NCBI RefSeq assembly: GCF_001983105.1
Contig: NZ_MOMC01000050.1
Location: forward strand, 20,620-25,724
Source: Pseudofrankia asymbiotica
GTDB lineage: Bacteria > Actinomycetota > Actinomycetes > Frankiales > Frankiaceae
Length of the DNA stretch: 5,105 bases
Direction: 5' to 3'
Shown one piece after another: positions 4,581-5,105 of this stretch. The position numbers were made by a program, and so were the translations under genes. Position 1 is the stretch's first letter. Each line of letters starts with the position of its first letter. Under the pieces are notes generated by a model. It saw nothing but the letters and a program-made list of their open reading frames with translations. It did no database searches and was not told where the DNA came from.

Positions 4581-5105
4581 CCGCGCCGGAGGTGCTCGTC
4601 GTGCTGCCGGTGGTCGGGCCGCTGCTCGCCGCGGCCGGGACGCTGCTGCTGCGCTCCCACCTCCAGGCACAGCGGGTGCTGGCGCTCGCCGTCGTCGCGG
4701 CGGTCGCGGCGGACGCGGCCGTGCTGCTCGCCGCCGCCGACACCGGCGGCCCGACCGTCGCGCACCTGGGCGACTGGCCGGCGCAGATCGGGATCACCCT
4801 GGTCGCCGACCGGCTCGCGGCGCTGCTCCTGCTCACCTCGGCGGTGGTGACGCTCGCGGTGCTCGGCTACGCCGTCGGCCAGGGCATCGTCGACGAGCGG
4901 GCGGAAGGCAACAGCACCATCTTCAACGCCTGCTACCTGACGCTGGTCGCCGGCGTGGCGCTCGCCTACCTGACCGCCGACCTGTTCAACCTGTTCGTCG
5001 CCTTCGAGGTCATGCTGGTCTCGTCGTACGTGCTGATCACGCTGGGGACGACCGCGGAGCGCGTCCAGGCGGGCATGACGTACGTGATCGTCAGCCTGAC
5101 GTCGT
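4577..5105 (+). CDS. mrpD: Mrp cation/proton antiporter subunit D, 5' part (cut by window end)
   Basis: The frame opens at ATG 4577, which overlaps the mrpC TGA as ATGA, and stays open to the window end: 176 codons of an expected roughly 500. MrpD is the second complex-I-like proton-channel subunit (NuoM/NuoN type) of the antiporter. Visible signatures are the N-terminal helix VLVVLPVVGPLLAAAG (6-21), a second helix around 34-54, the segment HLGDWPAQIGITLVADRLAA (63-82; the W-P-x-x-GI-x-x-x-AD pattern is typical of MrpD), a helix at 83-100, NACYLTLVAGVALAYLTADL (117-136), and NLFVAFEVMLVSSYVLITLG (138-157). Glu144 in FEVML aligns with the essential TM5 glutamate of the family (Glu137 in Bacillus MrpD, from memory). 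The rest of the channel, with its lysines, lies beyond the window. No strong Shine-Dalgarno precedes the ATG, consistent with translational coupling to mrpC. Confidence 0.95.
   Translation, partial: MTAPEVLVVLPVVGPLLAAAGTLLLRSHLQAQRVLALAVVAAVAADAAVLLAAADTGGPTVAHLGDWPAQIGITLVADRLAALLLLTSAVVTLAVLGYAVGQGIVDERAEGNSTIFNACYLTLVAGVALAYLTADLFNLFVAFEVMLVSSYVLITLGTTAERVQAGMTYVIVSLTS

Noticed and set aside
733..5105. NADH dehydrogenase (nuoL/nuoK/nuoM) or energy-converting hydrogenase cluster
   Set aside because: The channel motifs are shared, but the MbhD/MbhE-like C-terminal part, the fused MnhB domain and the order A(B)-C-D are specific to Mrp antiporters.

Overview
The window is very GC-rich, with third codon positions almost all G or C. 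It reads as chromosomal DNA of a high-GC actinobacterium. A Frankia-like or related filamentous actinomycete is my inference from codon use, the fused MrpA-MrpB layout and the many GC-rich tandem repeats. No rRNA, tRNA, transposase or CRISPR is visible.

Layout: (1) Bases 1-147 are the 3' end of a gene whose last 48 residues resemble the C-terminal SCP2-like domain of alkyl/aryl sulfatases. (2) Bases 148-732 are a long non-coding leader. It holds a 12-copy array of an 8-bp GC-rich unit closed by a 12-bp inverted repeat, a 10-bp palindrome, an imperfect hairpin, a 16-bp near-perfect direct repeat, and a strong hairpin just before the next start codon. (3) Bases 733-5105 are the start of an Mrp (Mnh/Sha) multisubunit cation/proton antiporter operon. 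It contains a fused mrpA-mrpB (1062 aa), mrpC (220 aa, longer than usual at both ends) and the first 176 codons of mrpD, which runs off the window. The genes overlap by 4 bases (GTGA at 3918-3921, ATGA at 4577-4580), so translation is very probably coupled. mrpE, mrpF and mrpG are expected just downstream.

The products should form one membrane complex that exchanges cytoplasmic Na+ (or another monovalent cation) for external H+, serving pH and salt homeostasis. MrpA and MrpD are the complex-I-like channel subunits; MrpB and MrpC are small partners needed for activity.

I see no wholly new system. The unusual layer is the repeats added to a conserved complex. There are in-frame 9-bp and 15-bp tandem repeats in the MrpA linkers and the MrpC tail, a frame-breaking 8-bp array only in the non-coding leader, and a Pro-to-Thr change in the otherwise conserved PGGGF motif of the MrpB domain.
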